From positions 1 to 64,000 of the forward strand of contig CANJYB010000010.1 of the NCBI GenBank assembly GCA_947479085.1: 64,000 nt of DNA, in the 5' to 3' direction. The stretch comes from Bacteroidota bacterium. Its GTDB lineage: Bacteria; Bacteroidota; Bacteroidia; 2-12-FULL-35-15. Below are positions 17,501-25,002 of this stretch, in pieces. The notes under the pieces were generated by a model that was not told where the DNA came from, ran no database searches, and saw nothing but the letters and a program-made list of their open reading frames with translations. The first letter of the stretch is position 1. Each line of letters begins with the position of its first letter. The position numbers were made by a program, and so were the translations under genes.

Positions 17501-19088
17501 AAACTAATCTACTCCATTCAACATTTTCATTCGTGTCCAAGCCTTGAATGAAGGCTTTTGTTTCCCACTGGATTAGATTTTGTTCCTCAAAAAAGTCAAT
17601 AAGGCCTAACGTCCATAGGTATTTTTGACGAGCTATAACAAAATTGTCAGGCAAATGCTGTTTTAAAAGTGATTTAAAAGATTCTTCCTTCAAGCATTTG
17701 GCGGTTATTTCTTCGTTATTAAAGAAGCGATTTAAAACCGTGTGCCAATCTAATTTGCTTGCAAGTGCTGAAATGTTTTTGTGAAGAAAATTGAGATTTA
17801 TTTCTTCCGAAATGAATTTCCAATTCCAGGTTTTTGAAATTAGTGTTTCAAGGTTATCTCGGTATTTGATAAAAGTGTTTTTGAAAACATCATTTTTACT
17901 TACGGTTATTTCGTAAAAATCCCAATTGGAATTCTCAATGTTTTCTTCAATAAACTTATCGGATAAATTTTTTGATAAGTAGTTCCAATCCCAATTACAG
18001 TCTTTGAATGCTGAATTTGAAAGTAACGATATTACAAGTTCTGGTTCTTTGTATGAAAGTTCTTCAAAGTCCCAATTGAACTTTTCAATTTGCTCTTTTA
18101 TAAAACCGTTGTCAAATCTTTCGGTTAGCTTAGTCCAGTTCCAATATTCAGCATATTCCTCAATTATAGATTTAATGTTTTCAATCGGGGCTTTTTCGGA
18201 AATAGCACTCCAAACGCTTCCGTCTCCATTTTCAAGAAATAGTTTAAATATAGTTTTATCGTCCCAATCAATTTTCGGATTTTCTGCAAGTTCTTTCCAA
18301 TTCCATAAGTCAATGTACATTTCAATATCTTGTACGGTAATGGAATATTTCTCCGAAAGAATATGATGATACATTCCTTTTCTAATCAACTTGCTTTTTA
18401 ATTCTTCATTTTCGGGCTTGTCAATTAAAAATTGAAGGTCGGGTTTGGTTAAATTTGATTTGTAAATGGAAAGTTGAAAAGAATCTTCAAATGCGGTAAT
18501 CTCACATTGCAAAGAAATGCTTTTGTAATTAATATACGGACTGCTTTCATACAGTTCAATAATTTCGCCTTTGTAAATATCATTGCCGAAAAGTTGAAAT
18601 TGAAGTTTTTGTTTTAACTCAGGATTTTCAAAAGTTGGTTTCTCAATTTTATTTTCATGAGATAATCCATTTTCTAAGTCAAATACATTCTTGAATGGAA
18701 AATCAAACTTTTCGCCTGTGGCTTGTTGGTTCTCAAACAACACTGTTGTTGCGAAGAAATATTTGTATTTCACTTTGCTTTGTAATGCTTCTTGTCCAAG
18801 TTGGGTAAGTTGAATTATTTCATTGTTTATAACAATCAAGTTGTATTCGGTAAGTCCTTTCAGATAGATGTTCAAAATATCTATTTCAGCCAAGTCTTGT
18901 AAGTTGAAACCTAACAGACTTCCTAATTCAGAAACATTGATTTCATTTACTTTTGCATTGATGATTGAACAAAACACTTCATCAATTTCATTGATATTAG
19001 AAGCCTTTCTGTACCGAATTTGGTAAGAAGTAGATTTGACTGTCCATTCAAGCGGAAATGATGCGTATGGCGTTTTAGTGCTATCCAT
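14577..19088 (-). CDS. NWxW-repeat protein with C-terminal DarT-like ADP-ribosyltransferase
   Basis: The 1503-aa protein has four parts. Residues 1-110 look like a winged-helix region (ending LTQLGQEAL). Residues 110-260 are unrecognised. Residues 261-1140 hold ~25 repeats of ~30-40 aa with the pattern (N)W(D/N)W..LS.N...(F/I)..., e.g. WNWKAISKLKSIEF and WDWQILCESGKLT. Residues ~1170-1380 match DarT (DUF4433): YHFSHIDNAVQII (1173-1185), ARFYFRPHT (1217-1225) and QQEFMIE with the likely catalytic E1336. DarT ADP-ribosylates thymidine in single-stranded DNA. Known DarT is only ~200 aa, so the repeat region is probably a sensor or inhibitor of the toxin. A further ~120 aa follow the DarT domain. 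The start overlaps the helicase gene by 8 bases, and the stop overlaps the macrodomain start by one base. Confidence 0.85.
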   Translation of the reverse strand: MDSTKTPYASFPLEWTVKSTSYQIRYRKASNINEIDEVFCSIINAKVNEINVSELGSLLGFNLQDLAEIDILNIYLKGLTEYNLIVINNEIIQLTQLGQEALQSKVKYKYFFATTVLFENQQATGEKFDFPFKNVFDLENGLSHENKIEKPTFENPELKQKLQFQLFGNDIYKGEIIELYESSPYINYKSISLQCEITAFEDSFQLSIYKSNLTKPDLQFLIDKPENEELKSKLIRKGMYHHILSEKYSITVQDIEMYIDLWNWKELAENPKIDWDDKTIFKLFLENGDGSVWSAISEKAPIENIKSIIEEYAEYWNWTKLTERFDNGFIKEQIEKFNWDFEELSYKEPELVISLLSNSAFKDCNWDWNYLSKNLSDKFIEENIENSNWDFYEITVSKNDVFKNTFIKYRDNLETLISKTWNWKFISEEINLNFLHKNISALASKLDWHTVLNRFFNNEEITAKCLKEESFKSLLKQHLPDNFVIARQKYLWTLGLIDFFEEQNLIQWETKAFIQGLDTNENVEWSRLVFEKYHKRISSEIGFLNISKGISEHSLIEEFPDFSWNWEGVSKNKNLIDDSTFIESAFVGNFSFSGNLFWNEILSNSTFDISFWNKNLKAFHEVSDSENQIDFWKSLTRNEQQDYIFANSHFPWDWSFITANIDEEVIIDSIYKEILFEKWDWEIATRKLDKETILDNIEELTYFIDWKYLINEVFNDEIVFENQKLKIAYRLAFLEPEKRKNIWQILTSKYQFEKIFYYVEQTHQFQIFEWDWDFISNHRFFPTDIATLNRFKEKINWTIFSDSNAIKQKFNSSSWISHKEWFSNIDRYLKSFENNWNWHVLSKNRNINSNRLLLQKYKLEYWDWGYLTEFGGFLTKQKKDKENYLEQVARQFPKIKFEILSKRKDINIDSDFILSTKEKNWDWYILSENEKAEISNELILDLKNKNWNWKAISKLKSIEFTNETLIQLYEKDLDWDYLSDNSNLEFNFEFIEKTKEKDWNWKAVSRHKTFLPTLEILTLTKDFDLDWKFLSQHSDLNPTKELLAKFEKKWNWHYITKNRQINFNDIDFIERFADKWDWQILCESGKLTMTENILNRFKDYLIWDLISANTNLDFSKEIIQQFKHYWNWTALKNNKRVEELLGNYVVKEIRNSPILTFIDKIEQQCSQWKGYIYHFSHIDNAVQIIRERKVKSRKIANQLSDSAGNVVYSRTNAHSYARFYFRPHTQTQFYNEFLGTDVNEGYKDKFGEWHSWYDREYRLLDFPKCPKPIYFEFSLQEVLFTIFEKCNISTGNMQRNRTKFGKIEQMIHLFNFEDLFITPKMDSEEWRKFREYAQQEFMIEKELDFSNLNYYKIICANEDDRTLLIKLLGVDSINVINNIVIDNSYYRNENPTIHHNISDNDILIHSNKQAEGYFILTSEDVTLLDIKDGDVIKKENNKITFKSFLLIRNQSNINITVKYVDEIKQEWFILSNYELEKREYEEIRIKTFKRKEARVGQFHNSIF
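15669..18308 (-). repeat. Protein-level NWxW repeat array (~25 units)
   Basis: This codes for residues ~261-1140 of the DarT fusion. Units are 30-40 aa and begin with a Trp pair (WNW, WDW, DW or NW) followed by a hydrophobic-Ser/Thr step such as YLS, AIS, VLS or FIS. Units are diverged at the DNA level, so the array is old, not a recent slippage product. The pattern reminds me of W-rich 'NPNIT..W.W..LS' repeats in giant-virus proteins; that is memory only. Confidence 0.8.
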
Positions 19089-22000
19089 TTTGCTCTACTA
19101 CATTTTGTAATTCTTCGGCACTAATTATCTTTCCGTTTTGCTGAATAGTGTCAAATACATTTTTGTAAATGGGTTTTCGGCAAAAATGTTCACCATTACC
19201 CACCACAATAAGAAGTCGTCTTGCTCTTGACAACGCAACATTTAATCGGTTGGGAGATTCGGCAAAACCTAAACTTTCTTGCTTTTGATAGCCCATTTCT
19301 CCATATAATTCATAGTTGGGTAGTTGGTCTTGTGATGCCGCAATTCTATTGCTTCTAACCATTGAAACAATTATGATATTTCTTTCCATTCCTTGAAATC
19401 TATCCACAGTACTTAATCTAACTAAATTTCTTTTGTCATTATCTTTTCCTTTCCCTTTGTATAAGTCGTTATGGCTTTGTAAAAGCATTCGTTCTAAATA
19501 ACTTATTTGTTTACCATAAAAGCTAATAAGTCCTATTTGTTTTTCTTCTTGTGATTGATTTGACAGCCAATTATCAAATTCACCTTTTCCTTCGCAGTTT
19601 TTAATAATACTGAGAACGTTGTCAATGGCTTCAATTTCTCCGTAATTAACTCTTGAAGTACCTTCCTGAATTTCAGGAGTTGTTACGTTTATCCAAATGG
19701 TATGTGTTTCGGGTATGATGAGGTTTCTATATTTTAAACCGTGATACCTTGAAGCTTTATCTTGAAAGGAATTGTGAAATGACTCTTCTAATGGTAATCC
19801 ACATTTCAAACCACCATCTTTTTCGTAGAATTGAGCAATGACATTATTAATTGTAGGATGCATTCTATACTGCTCATCAAAAGTTCCTTTAATACTTTCG
19901 TCTATATAAGTAAACAATCTTTCAAACTGTGATATTTCAAATTCTTTCTTCGAAAGTGTTTCGGCTAATTCCTTTTCGCCAATTGAAATAAGTAAATCTT
20001 TGATTTCTTCACCGTCAATCATTGGTGGTAATTGTCTGTGGTCTCCAACGATAATGGATTTCTTTCCGAATAAAACAGGCAAAGCAAGTTCGGGAGGTGT
20101 TGCTTTACTGGCTTCGTCCATTATTATTGTATCAAAACTTATATTTATTCTATTGCAAGCACTTCTATTATTCTTTTCGTAGTCTTCCCGATTAAATACA
20201 TTCAAGTACGAACGAAAGAATGAAGTCCATTTATTTTCTGAATTTTCCTTTCCAATAGAACTTCCTGTTGCACCAATAAGATTTACATATTCCAAGTATT
20301 TATTAGCAAATAAATTCTTCGTTTCGATATTTGGATTTAGCAAATGATTTTTCCACTTCTCTAATGCTGAATCAATTTGTTCATCGTCTTGGTTTGTTAT
20401 TCTATTAGCAATGTTGTTTATCCAATGAGAAACTGTATTGCTTTGTGTTCCATTACCTTTTTGCCAAACTTCAATGGCTTCTAAAGAATAAAAATATCCT
20501 TCTGATTCTAAATTTTCTGCTTTACCAAACCTAATTGGTTTTACAACATTATTTTGTGGATTTTTTAATCTATCAATAGCATTATCAACAGCAAGATTGG
20601 TTTCAGAAGTTAAAAGTATTTTTTGCTTTTGTTCTTTTCTGATGTGTTGCCAAATTATTTCAGCTATTGCAGTTGATTTTCCTGTTCCTGGCGGCCCTTG
20701 TATCAAAGCCAATTCTTCTGCATAAAGCGATTTGTATATAGCTTGTCTTTGTGACTCGTTTAACGATTTTGAAAAGAGGTTTTTTTCAAAGTCTTGCCAT
20801 TCCGAACTTGTTTTGTTTAATAAATACTCAATATTTTTAATGCTTTTAGCTTTGGAAGAATCATATAAAAATTCTTTTGCTTTGTCATTGGGAAGTTTTT
20901 CCTTAGAATCAAGTTTTAGAACTGTATCTTCTAATCGTTTAATTTTATCCTTTTCACCTTTTAAGTCTGGAAAAATGGCTTTTACGGTTTCTTCTTCGAT
21001 ATTTCCCTTTACTTCCTCAAGTTTATCTTCCTCAACTATGAAATGCAAATCAGGATAATCTACCTTTTGTAATTTGCCCAAATAGAATTTTTCCTTTGGG
21101 TTGCCGAAATAAAAATCTTCTCTTAAAAGTTTTGAAAGTTTTTCTTCTTCTTGCTCAACCTTTAATTCAAAATTTTCTTCACAAAGATATTTTTCCTGAA
21201 ACGTGTCATTTGTTTGGAAACTGAAAAATTCCGAATCAATAAAATCGTCCAATTGATTCTGTAAACGTGCAAGAATTTCTGTTTTGTTTCCTGTTTTATA
21301 AAATTGTCGGAATATTAATTTCTCTCCATTGGCAATTAGTTTTGTGTTCAGATTTGGATATTCTTTTTTCAAAGCTGATTGTACCTCTCCTAAGCCCGTT
21401 TCAAATTTGATGTTGAATTTGTATCTGTGTCTTTCGCCTCTGTCGTATATATCCAAGGGTGAAAATGATTTGATGAAATTTAATTTTTCGACTAATTCTT
21501 CTTCTGTTTCAAAATCAAAATAAATTGCATCTAAGGACTGGTCTATTCTAAATAAATTATTTTCTTTTAATGATTTTAGATTAAGCTCAAATTTTATTCT
21601 ATTCTTTTCAAGAAAGCTATCAAAAAATCCATTATTTGATGCTTGGTCATATGAATAAAAGAATGTTGATGATATTATAAGATGCGAGTTTCCAAAGTCT
21701 TTACTTATAAGCTCCTTGATATTTTCAATTGCAGACTCAAAGGAAACAAATCCATTTTTTCTTATTTTTTTACCTTCTAATATAATTGTCAACTCATTTT
21801 CAGAAGCGTAGGGGAAAAAAATGGTTTTTTCCCTAAAAGACTTTCTAACATTTTGTACTAATATGTTATTATCTGCAAATTCAGCTAAGATTGATATTTT
21901 TACTGATTTAATTTTTAAGTTTAAATTACAACTAAGATACTCAAATACTTCTTTTGGTAATTCTTCTGAAGTTGCCAAATTCTCATATTCACTTAAGAAA

Positions 22001-22614
22001 AATTGATGTTGAAAAGTCGATTCAGAAATAAATTTTGCGGAAGGTTTTATATTAAACCTAGCTGTTGCTTTATTTTCAATCTTTAGTTTTTTGAGAAATT
22101 GTATTTGTTTCCATTCATCTATTGTTAAAAAAATATGTCCTGAATTTCTAAAATTATCATCTGTAGGCAGTTCTCCTATTATCTTTTTTAACTCATCTTT
22201 GATGTCATTATTATTTCCTGAAATGACTCCTTCAACAACTGGATTTTCATTAAATTCAATATAACAGATTTCAGCAAGTTCTTTTAGCTTAGTAAGCTTT
22301 TCACTTGTGATATTTGCAGTGTTTTCAATGCTTGTCTGAATATATCCACTGTTAAAATCAAAATCTTTGACATTGAAAATTTGCTCAACTTCTTTCTTGA
22401 ATACTTGTTTGAATATTTCTTGGTCAATGGAAAGATGCAATTTCAAGCCATCGAGCTGAATGCCTTTTGATGTGTCAATTCCAATGGGCTTAGATTTATG
22501 TTTTAAAATTTTGGCTTGAGCCGTAATATATTTCCTCCAAATATCTTTTTGGTTCATATTCAAATTTAATTCGGTTTGGTTAGAAATTTCATTTTGTTTG
22601 TTTCCGCAAGTCAT
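19081..22614 (-). CDS. UPF1/DNA2-type SF1B helicase with ~600-aa N-terminal extension
   Basis: The 1177-aa protein has a C-terminal AAA_11/AAA_12 helicase: LIQGPPGTGKS (Walker A, ~639-647), TSETNLAVDNA (Ia), MDEASKATPPEL (motif II, ~830), VGDHRQLPPM (III), FDEQYRMHP (IV), STVDRFQGMERNIIIVS (V) and NRLNVALSRAR (VI, ~1125). All motifs are intact. The first ~600 residues are a charged alpha/beta region with no match I know and could sense the nucleic acid. Its ATG overlaps the stop of the 63-aa gene (ATGA), and its stop overlaps the DarT-fusion start by 8 bases, so the subunits are probably made in fixed ratio. A role in recognising or unwinding DNA for the DarT-like domain is inference. Confidence 0.88.
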   Translation of the reverse strand: MTCGNKQNEISNQTELNLNMNQKDIWRKYITAQAKILKHKSKPIGIDTSKGIQLDGLKLHLSIDQEIFKQVFKKEVEQIFNVKDFDFNSGYIQTSIENTANITSEKLTKLKELAEICYIEFNENPVVEGVISGNNNDIKDELKKIIGELPTDDNFRNSGHIFLTIDEWKQIQFLKKLKIENKATARFNIKPSAKFISESTFQHQFFLSEYENLATSEELPKEVFEYLSCNLNLKIKSVKISILAEFADNNILVQNVRKSFREKTIFFPYASENELTIILEGKKIRKNGFVSFESAIENIKELISKDFGNSHLIISSTFFYSYDQASNNGFFDSFLEKNRIKFELNLKSLKENNLFRIDQSLDAIYFDFETEEELVEKLNFIKSFSPLDIYDRGERHRYKFNIKFETGLGEVQSALKKEYPNLNTKLIANGEKLIFRQFYKTGNKTEILARLQNQLDDFIDSEFFSFQTNDTFQEKYLCEENFELKVEQEEEKLSKLLREDFYFGNPKEKFYLGKLQKVDYPDLHFIVEEDKLEEVKGNIEEETVKAIFPDLKGEKDKIKRLEDTVLKLDSKEKLPNDKAKEFLYDSSKAKSIKNIEYLLNKTSSEWQDFEKNLFSKSLNESQRQAIYKSLYAEELALIQGPPGTGKSTAIAEIIWQHIRKEQKQKILLTSETNLAVDNAIDRLKNPQNNVVKPIRFGKAENLESEGYFYSLEAIEVWQKGNGTQSNTVSHWINNIANRITNQDDEQIDSALEKWKNHLLNPNIETKNLFANKYLEYVNLIGATGSSIGKENSENKWTSFFRSYLNVFNREDYEKNNRSACNRINISFDTIIMDEASKATPPELALPVLFGKKSIIVGDHRQLPPMIDGEEIKDLLISIGEKELAETLSKKEFEISQFERLFTYIDESIKGTFDEQYRMHPTINNVIAQFYEKDGGLKCGLPLEESFHNSFQDKASRYHGLKYRNLIIPETHTIWINVTTPEIQEGTSRVNYGEIEAIDNVLSIIKNCEGKGEFDNWLSNQSQEEKQIGLISFYGKQISYLERMLLQSHNDLYKGKGKDNDKRNLVRLSTVDRFQGMERNIIIVSMVRSNRIAASQDQLPNYELYGEMGYQKQESLGFAESPNRLNVALSRARRLLIVVGNGEHFCRKPIYKNVFDTIQQNGKIISAEELQNVVEQNG

Positions 22615-22802
22615 AATATTCTATTTAGTCCCTTCCCCCTTTCCTCAAACACAATTTTGTTTCCTTGTTTTGGTAATGGTTTGCTATGGTCACTATCTCC
22701 AAGATATATTTCATCGGGAATTTCAACTGGAAAAGCAGAACATGTCCCCTTGTCTATATCATAGTGTTTGCAACCTATACAAATCGGTTCTAAATAAATC
22801 AT
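22611..22802 (-). CDS. Small Cys-containing protein, first gene of the helicase-DarT operon
   Basis: The 63-aa protein starts MIYLEPICIGCKHYD and has C8, C11 and C21 (CIGC...GTCSAFP), then PDEIYLGDSDH. This resembles a widespread family of small proteins with 'CxxC..C.AFP.GIP.EI..G...H..P' that I know only as uncharacterised; a zinc site is plausible. Its stop overlaps the helicase start by 4 bases (ATGA), strong evidence that it is a real gene in the operon. It is Cys-rich in an otherwise Cys-poor set. Confidence 0.75.
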   Translation of the reverse strand: MIYLEPICIGCKHYDIDKGTCSAFPVEIPDEIYLGDSDHSKPLPKQGNKIVFEERGKGLNRIL

Positions 22803-22867
22803 CTATAATGTTTTTCAAACTGGAAATGTTCCACAAACCGTTCCCATATAAAATAATTATGCCAGTG

Positions 22868-23632
22868 CTATTTTCCAAACACTTCATCCAAAACGCCAGC
22901 CAATCTAACCCCTGCATCCAATATCTGTTTCTGAATCACAGGTAAATTCTTCTTTGCATACTCATCACTAATCTCACCATTCTTGTAATCATAGCAACTT
23001 GCAACCAATGCCTTGCTCTGATTTAGCCAAGCAACCATATCACTCTTTTGCAATGACTTTATTTCTTGTGGCGAGAGTTTCTTTGACAGACTCTCAAGCT
23101 CCGATTTGAAATTCTTATCTCCATCAATCAGGCCACCATCCCACAAGTGATGCAGGTTCATCTTCTTGCCATTGTAATTTACATCTACTGTGTTTCCGCC
23201 CTTGTCCTCTGAATAGCCAGCGTGAAGTGGCATGTGAAGGTCTCCTACCAAGTGAAACAATATTCTCAGGTCAAGAGCAATCTCGTCCTTTGTTAGTTTC
23301 TTCCTATTCTTCAGCTCGGAAATAACAAGTTCAAGTTCGGTCATGATATTCTTCTCGCTTGTTTTAACGTAAGTCTTGTCTTTCTCAATATTGATGTAGT
23401 GAGTTGGCTTCAGGTAGTCATAAGAATGGTCAGACCGTACATCGTCCATCCAGGTAGCTGCTTTCTCCCATGTCATATCACCCAGATATTTGTTGACAGA
23501 ATCCTGGGCAGATTTGCTTGAATACGTTTTTGCATATTCAGCCACAAGCTCGTGTCCCTCTTTGCTCCAGGCAAAGGTATTGTTGATTGCGAGGAAAAAT
23601 AAAACTGGAAATATTAGAAATTGTTTTTTCAT
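22868..23632 (-). CDS. S1/P1-family nuclease, secreted
   Basis: The 254-aa protein has a signal peptide (MKKQFLIFPVLFFLAINNTFA) followed directly by W22, the mature N-terminal Trp that ligates zinc in this family. It also has GHELVAEYA, WMDDVR, PTHYIN, LFHLVGDLHMPLHAG and HHLWDGGLID, the His/Asp set of the trinuclear zinc site. Known members cut single-stranded nucleic acids in the periplasm or outside the cell. It lies between BREX-side genes and the helicase-DarT operon on the same strand, but its exported nature separates it from the cytoplasmic systems. Nutrient scavenging or defence against incoming DNA are both possible. Confidence 0.88.
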   Translation of the reverse strand: MKKQFLIFPVLFFLAINNTFAWSKEGHELVAEYAKTYSSKSAQDSVNKYLGDMTWEKAATWMDDVRSDHSYDYLKPTHYINIEKDKTYVKTSEKNIMTELELVISELKNRKKLTKDEIALDLRILFHLVGDLHMPLHAGYSEDKGGNTVDVNYNGKKMNLHHLWDGGLIDGDKNFKSELESLSKKLSPQEIKSLQKSDMVAWLNQSKALVASCYDYKNGEISDEYAKKNLPVIQKQILDAGVRLAGVLDEVFGK

Positions 23633-23646
23633 TTATGAATTGTTAA

Positions 23647-24066
23647 TTAGTCAAAAGTACATAAAAACGAGGCATTGTTTTTTTCTGAAGCGGGGCAAGA
23701 AAGAGTTTTTCCATCCAGCAAAGCTTTTAACTTTATATAGTCCTCCGCATATTTAGCTTTTTCTTCTTCATTAATTTTTTTACCCCATTCCAGATATGCT
23801 TTTGACATACTTTCATTTCCATTTTCACTATAAACTTGAACAAAAAAGCCTATAAGTTTTCGTAGTTTCGATTCGTAAGAATTAGTATTTATTTTATACA
23901 AATCTTTTGAGGCATTTACTAACTTTCTCTTAGGATACATTTTATAAGATTGTGTTTTTGGAATATTCAATTCAGCTATTTCGAAGTACTCCTCACCAAG
24001 TAAATTAAAAATTTCCTTTTTGAAGCGAAGTATGTCCGCATCTATGTCTATTTTTACGTTATTCAT
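23647..24066 (-). CDS. Unknown 139-aa helical protein
   Basis: The protein is mostly helical and Lys/Glu-rich (e.g. KLRKLIGFFVQVYSENG, YLEWGKKINEEE), with two Cys near the end and no signal peptide. I do not recognise it. It follows the TPR gene by 10 bases, so the two are likely co-transcribed and may form a pair. Confidence 0.65.
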   Translation of the reverse strand: MNNVKIDIDADILRFKKEIFNLLGEEYFEIAELNIPKTQSYKMYPKRKLVNASKDLYKINTNSYESKLRKLIGFFVQVYSENGNESMSKAYLEWGKKINEEEKAKYAEDYIKLKALLDGKTLSCPASEKNNASFLCTFD

Positions 24067-24076
24067 AATTTGATTT

Positions 24077-24943
24077 TTAAATTAATTCATTCAACCTTTT
24101 CAAATGCATCAAGCAACAAAAGCTCTGCCACCCTTCGTGTTCGAGTTTATGTCTGAATGCTCTAAATATTTTCTTCCCTTTATCGGACGTAACAATTTTT
24201 TTTGCAATTTCAAATGCCTGTGAAACTGAATTCTGATAAAGAGCATCTTTGCTTTTGTTGACTTTTATTGCTTGCATTGTGCAATAGAAGGCAGAATCTA
24301 AATCATTTTCTATTTCAGCTATCATTCCCAAAGCAAAATGGGTATTAGGATATTCGTTATTTATTTCTAAAGCCTTATTGAAATAAAGTTTTGCTTCTTC
24401 AATCTTGTTTTGGCTCATTAGGTTTGCGCCAATATTATTTATTGCAATGTTGTCGTTTGGATTTACAATTAATGATTGGTCGTAATATTTCAATGCTGTG
24501 GCAACATCATCTTTTTCTCTTGCGAAAATATTTCCCATCATAATTAAGGCATAATTATTTTTTGAGTCCCAGCGCAGTGCATCAATCAAGCAATTTATTG
24601 CTTCTTCTATTTCTCCTTCATCAGATAGGATTTGCCCCATAATCCTATGATATTCTGAAACGGTAGGGTTCTTTGCAATAAGATTTGTAAGAATTAATTT
24701 CGCATCAGAATATTTTCCTTTTTCACAAAGTGAAATAACATTTCTATATTCAGCTTCTTGAGCTAATATTGAAGTTGTATCTATTTCAACAGTTACAAAA
24801 TCGTCATTTATACTAACCTTGGGTTTGTATGGGCCATACGTATAATATTTTTCTAAAACTTGAACAATTAATTCAATGTTTCCACCAGCTAATTCTGGGA
24901 AGATGTCATATAGGAAAGAGTTTATTTTGTGCGTTATTTGCAT
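24077..24943 (-). CDS. TPR-repeat protein
   Basis: The 288-aa protein has at least four TPR units from ~res 65 to 220, visible as repeated A-x3-Y.KAL and G...A.......A-type helices (EYHRIMGQILSDEGEIEEAI, NYALIMMGNIFAREKDDVATALKYYDQSL, NIGANLMSQNKIEEAKLYFNKAL). TPRs mediate protein binding. It is downstream of brxL with a ~60-base gap, on the same strand, and could be the end of the BREX transcript. It is not a core BREX part. Confidence 0.8.
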   Translation of the reverse strand: MQITHKINSFLYDIFPELAGGNIELIVQVLEKYYTYGPYKPKVSINDDFVTVEIDTTSILAQEAEYRNVISLCEKGKYSDAKLILTNLIAKNPTVSEYHRIMGQILSDEGEIEEAINCLIDALRWDSKNNYALIMMGNIFAREKDDVATALKYYDQSLIVNPNDNIAINNIGANLMSQNKIEEAKLYFNKALEINNEYPNTHFALGMIAEIENDLDSAFYCTMQAIKVNKSKDALYQNSVSQAFEIAKKIVTSDKGKKIFRAFRHKLEHEGWQSFCCLMHLKRLNELI

Positions 24944-25002
24944 TGTATTTACATTCTAAATTTTGTTTTTATCAGTGTTGATTTGATTCTTACTTGTTTT
25001 TG

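Noticed and set aside
22576-22945. Plus-strand ORFs opposite the 63-aa gene
   Set aside because: They are antisense frames of the helicase-DarT operon start and have no supporting features.
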